DNA from: a bacterium
GTDB lineage: Bacteria > UBA9089 > JASEGY01
Reading direction: 5' to 3'
Assembly: GCA_030019105.1 (NCBI GenBank)
Contig: JASEGY010000183.1
Span: forward strand, 1 to 7,104
DNA: 7,104 bases
In this document: positions 5,360-7,104 of the stretch, in pieces
How the letters are laid out: every line of letters starts with the position of its first letter
Position numbering within the stretch: position 1 is the first letter of the stretch
Made by a program: the position numbers and the translations under genes
The notes under the pieces: generated by a model
What the model saw: the letters and a program-made list of their open reading frames with translations, nothing else
The model's database searches: none
What the model was told of the DNA's origin: nothing

Positions 5360-7042
5360 ATGCCACATCTTTCATTAAAGACAAAGTTAATCCTCAGCTT
5401 TTCAATAGTCATTATGGTGGGCGTTTTTTTGTCTGTAATTATAGGTATCAGGTTGATCGGTAACACGGTTATAAAACAGGCGCAGGATAAGGTAAGACTC
5501 GATCTGAATTCTGCCCGGGAAGTGTATCGGACAGAAAGGGAGAATATTAAAAACTCCGTTCGCCTGACCACGATAAGATTCTTCATAAAAGAGGCTGTCT
5601 TAAAGAACGACAGGGAAAGGTTAAAGGAGGTATTGCAGAAAATTAAGGAGGACGAAGACCTGGATATACTGACTTTAACAGATAAAAAAGGTCATGTCTT
5701 ACTCCGGGCAAATAATCCGGCCATTTATGGCGACCAAATAAATGATGAGATAGTGAATTGGGCCTTATTAAAGAAAGAAGTGGTAGTCTCAACCCAAATT
5801 ATTTCTGAGAAGGAGTTAGAGAAAGAAGGCCAGGATCTGGCTGAACAGGCCAGGATAGAGCTGATTTCTACCCTCAGGGCAAGACCAACAGCAGCCGCTG
5901 AAGAGACCTCGGGGATGATGATTAAAGCAGCCGCCCCTGTAATTGGTTATAATGGAGATTTAATAGGGGTGCTCTATGGCGGGAAATTGCTTAATCGAAA
6001 CTATGAAATTGTTGATAAGGTAAAGGATATAGTTTATAGGGGCGAAAAATATAAAGGCGAAGATATAGGCACAGCCACCATCTTTCAGAAAGACCTGCGT
6101 ATCTCTACAAATGTTAGAACCGCCGCCGGCACAAGGGCTATTGGAACACAAGTATCCCAGGAGGTATACGATCAAGTGACAGGCAAGGGCCTGGCCTGGA
6201 TCGGCCGGGCATTTGTGGTCAATGCCTGGTATATAACGGCATATGAGCCTATAAAGAACATAGAAGGAAAGATTATCGGCATGCTTTATGTCGGGATGCT
6301 TGAGGCGCCATATCTTGATTTAAAAAGAAATGTTGTCTTTACCTTTTCAGGAATCGCCTTCTTTGGCGTAATCCTATTGTCAATAATAGCCTTCTTTACC
6401 ACCACCAATATCACAAAGCCCATAAAAGAATTGGTATCAGCCACAAGTAAAGTAGCCGGCGGTGATATGTCTTACCGGGTTCGGATAAGGTCGCATGATG
6501 AAATTGGGGAGTTAGCCGATTCTTTCAATCGGATGACGGCAGAACTCCAGAAGGCTACCGGTAACTATCTGATACTTACCAGAACCTTAGAGGAAAAAGT
6601 AAAAGAAAAGACAAAAGAATTGGAAGAGACCCACAAACATCTGATCCGGACAGAAAAGTTAACCTCACTGGGAAAGATGGCCGCCGGTGTGGCCCACGAA
6701 ATAAACAACCCCCTGACAGGTGTTCTGACCTTTTCCAAACTTCTCTTGGATGACCTGGATAAAGATGACCCCAAGCGGGAAGACCTCCGGACTATAGTAG
6801 AGGAGACGCTTAGATGCCGTGATATAGTCAGGAGCCTGCTCGACTTTTCCCGGGAAACAAAATCTGAAAAGAAGTTAGAGGACATAAATAATATTATAGA
6901 AGATACCCTCTTTCTCATTACCCGCCAGGCTGCTTTTCAAGATATTGAAATAGTAAAAAATCCGGATGAGGCCTTACCCCAAATCCCTCTTGATGCCGGT
7001 CAGATCAAACAGGTTTTTATACTCAGAGATCCTGACAAATGA
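5360..7042 (+). pseudogene. Cache-HAMP-HisKA sensor histidine kinase, truncated before the ATPase domain
   Basis: A membrane sensor kinase that has lost its catalytic domain. In order: TM1 (about 10-33), an extracytoplasmic region resembling the Cache_3-Cache_2 type with [16 protein letters not shown] (101-116), [15 protein letters not shown] (194-208) and [23 protein letters not shown] (290-312), TM2 (about 324-347), a HAMP linker (about 348-400, with ITKPIKELV and [13 protein letters not shown]), a coiled coil (about 404-432) and a HisKA dimerisation domain with phosphoacceptor H446 in GVAHEINNP. The frame then reaches QIKQVF (548-553), where the family continues with the N-box NLxxNA of the ATP-binding domain. 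Here it reads ILRDPDK and stops. None of the three forward frames restores an N-box. The remaining polypeptide has no ATP site, so it could not phosphorylate itself, though a partner kinase might. Related kinases are usually about 150 residues longer. The ATG has a good AGGAG site. No response regulator is visible in the window. Confidence 0.88.
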
Positions 7043-7104
7043 TCTTCATCTAACTTAGCGCGGCCTCTGGCCGCAACCAAACCAATTTTGGATTGCAGAT
7101 TGCG
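7018..7104. repeat. repeat sequence interrupting the histidine kinase
   Basis: From about 7018 the DNA no longer matches a histidine kinase. It contains a perfect hairpin GCGGCC/GGCCGC with a three-base loop (7060-7065 with 7069-7074) and ends with ATTGCAGATTGCG, a short near-tandem repeat. This looks like the edge of an inserted palindromic or mobile element whose remainder, and perhaps the rest of the kinase gene, lies beyond the window. The edge position is set by loss of homology and is accurate only to a few bases. Confidence 0.55.

Noticed and set aside
6565..6918. 117-residue open frame on the minus strand
   Set aside because: It is antisense to the HAMP/HisKA part of the kinase, where domain homology on the plus strand is unmistakable. 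The antisense peptide is Ser/Arg-rich low complexity.
7000..7060. frameshift restoring the histidine kinase ATPase domain
   Set aside because: I read all three forward frames after the QVF codons. None gives an N-box NLxxNA or related sequence, so this is a sequence replacement rather than a simple frameshift.

Overview
The window looks like accessory, repeat-rich DNA from an uncultivated, probably anaerobic bacterium. Most genes are of moderate GC with good Shine-Dalgarno sites, and every gap between genes is filled with palindromic or short-repeat DNA. No rRNA, tRNA or marker gene is present, so the phylum cannot be fixed. Anaerobic lifestyle is suggested only weakly, by a fragment of the [NiFe]-hydrogenase maturation gene hypF and a Cache-domain sensor kinase.

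Layout: (1) 1-444 has no credible gene. It holds a tandem CTCCGTG array, a hairpin element with 14-bp perfect terminal inverted repeats (73-189) and heptamer repeats inside, a 33-bp perfect palindrome (227-259), and a mosaic of GC-rich hairpins and direct repeats (298-410). (2) 445-4436 is a compact, co-directional five-gene unit. It encodes a conserved protein of unknown function with a Lys-rich tail, two more unknown proteins, a calcineurin-like metallophosphoesterase and a membrane-anchored TPR protein. Genes 2/3 and 3/4 share ATGA stop/start overlaps and genes 4/5 overlap by 11 bp, which strongly suggests one translationally coupled operon. (3) 4437-4658 is a second cluster of hairpin repeats. 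It runs directly into (4) a GC-rich, intact-frame 3' remnant of hypF (about 4642-5151) whose first three quarters are missing. (5) 5181-5338 is a second copy of the hairpin element type seen at 73-189; it ends 21 bp before the start codon of (6) a Cache/HAMP/HisKA sensor histidine kinase (5360-7042). The kinase reading frame stops just at the N-box of its ATPase domain, where the sequence changes into (7) another palindromic repeat region (about 7018-7104).

The likely functional unit is the five-gene operon: a soluble phosphoesterase tied by translation to a TPR membrane scaffold and three uncharacterised proteins. Its substrate and role cannot be read from the sequence. The other two protein-coding segments (hypF 3' end and histidine kinase) are both broken, and both breaks sit beside repeat DNA. 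The clearest overall signal is therefore gene breakage next to small palindromic elements, plus one unexplained, well-preserved operon.
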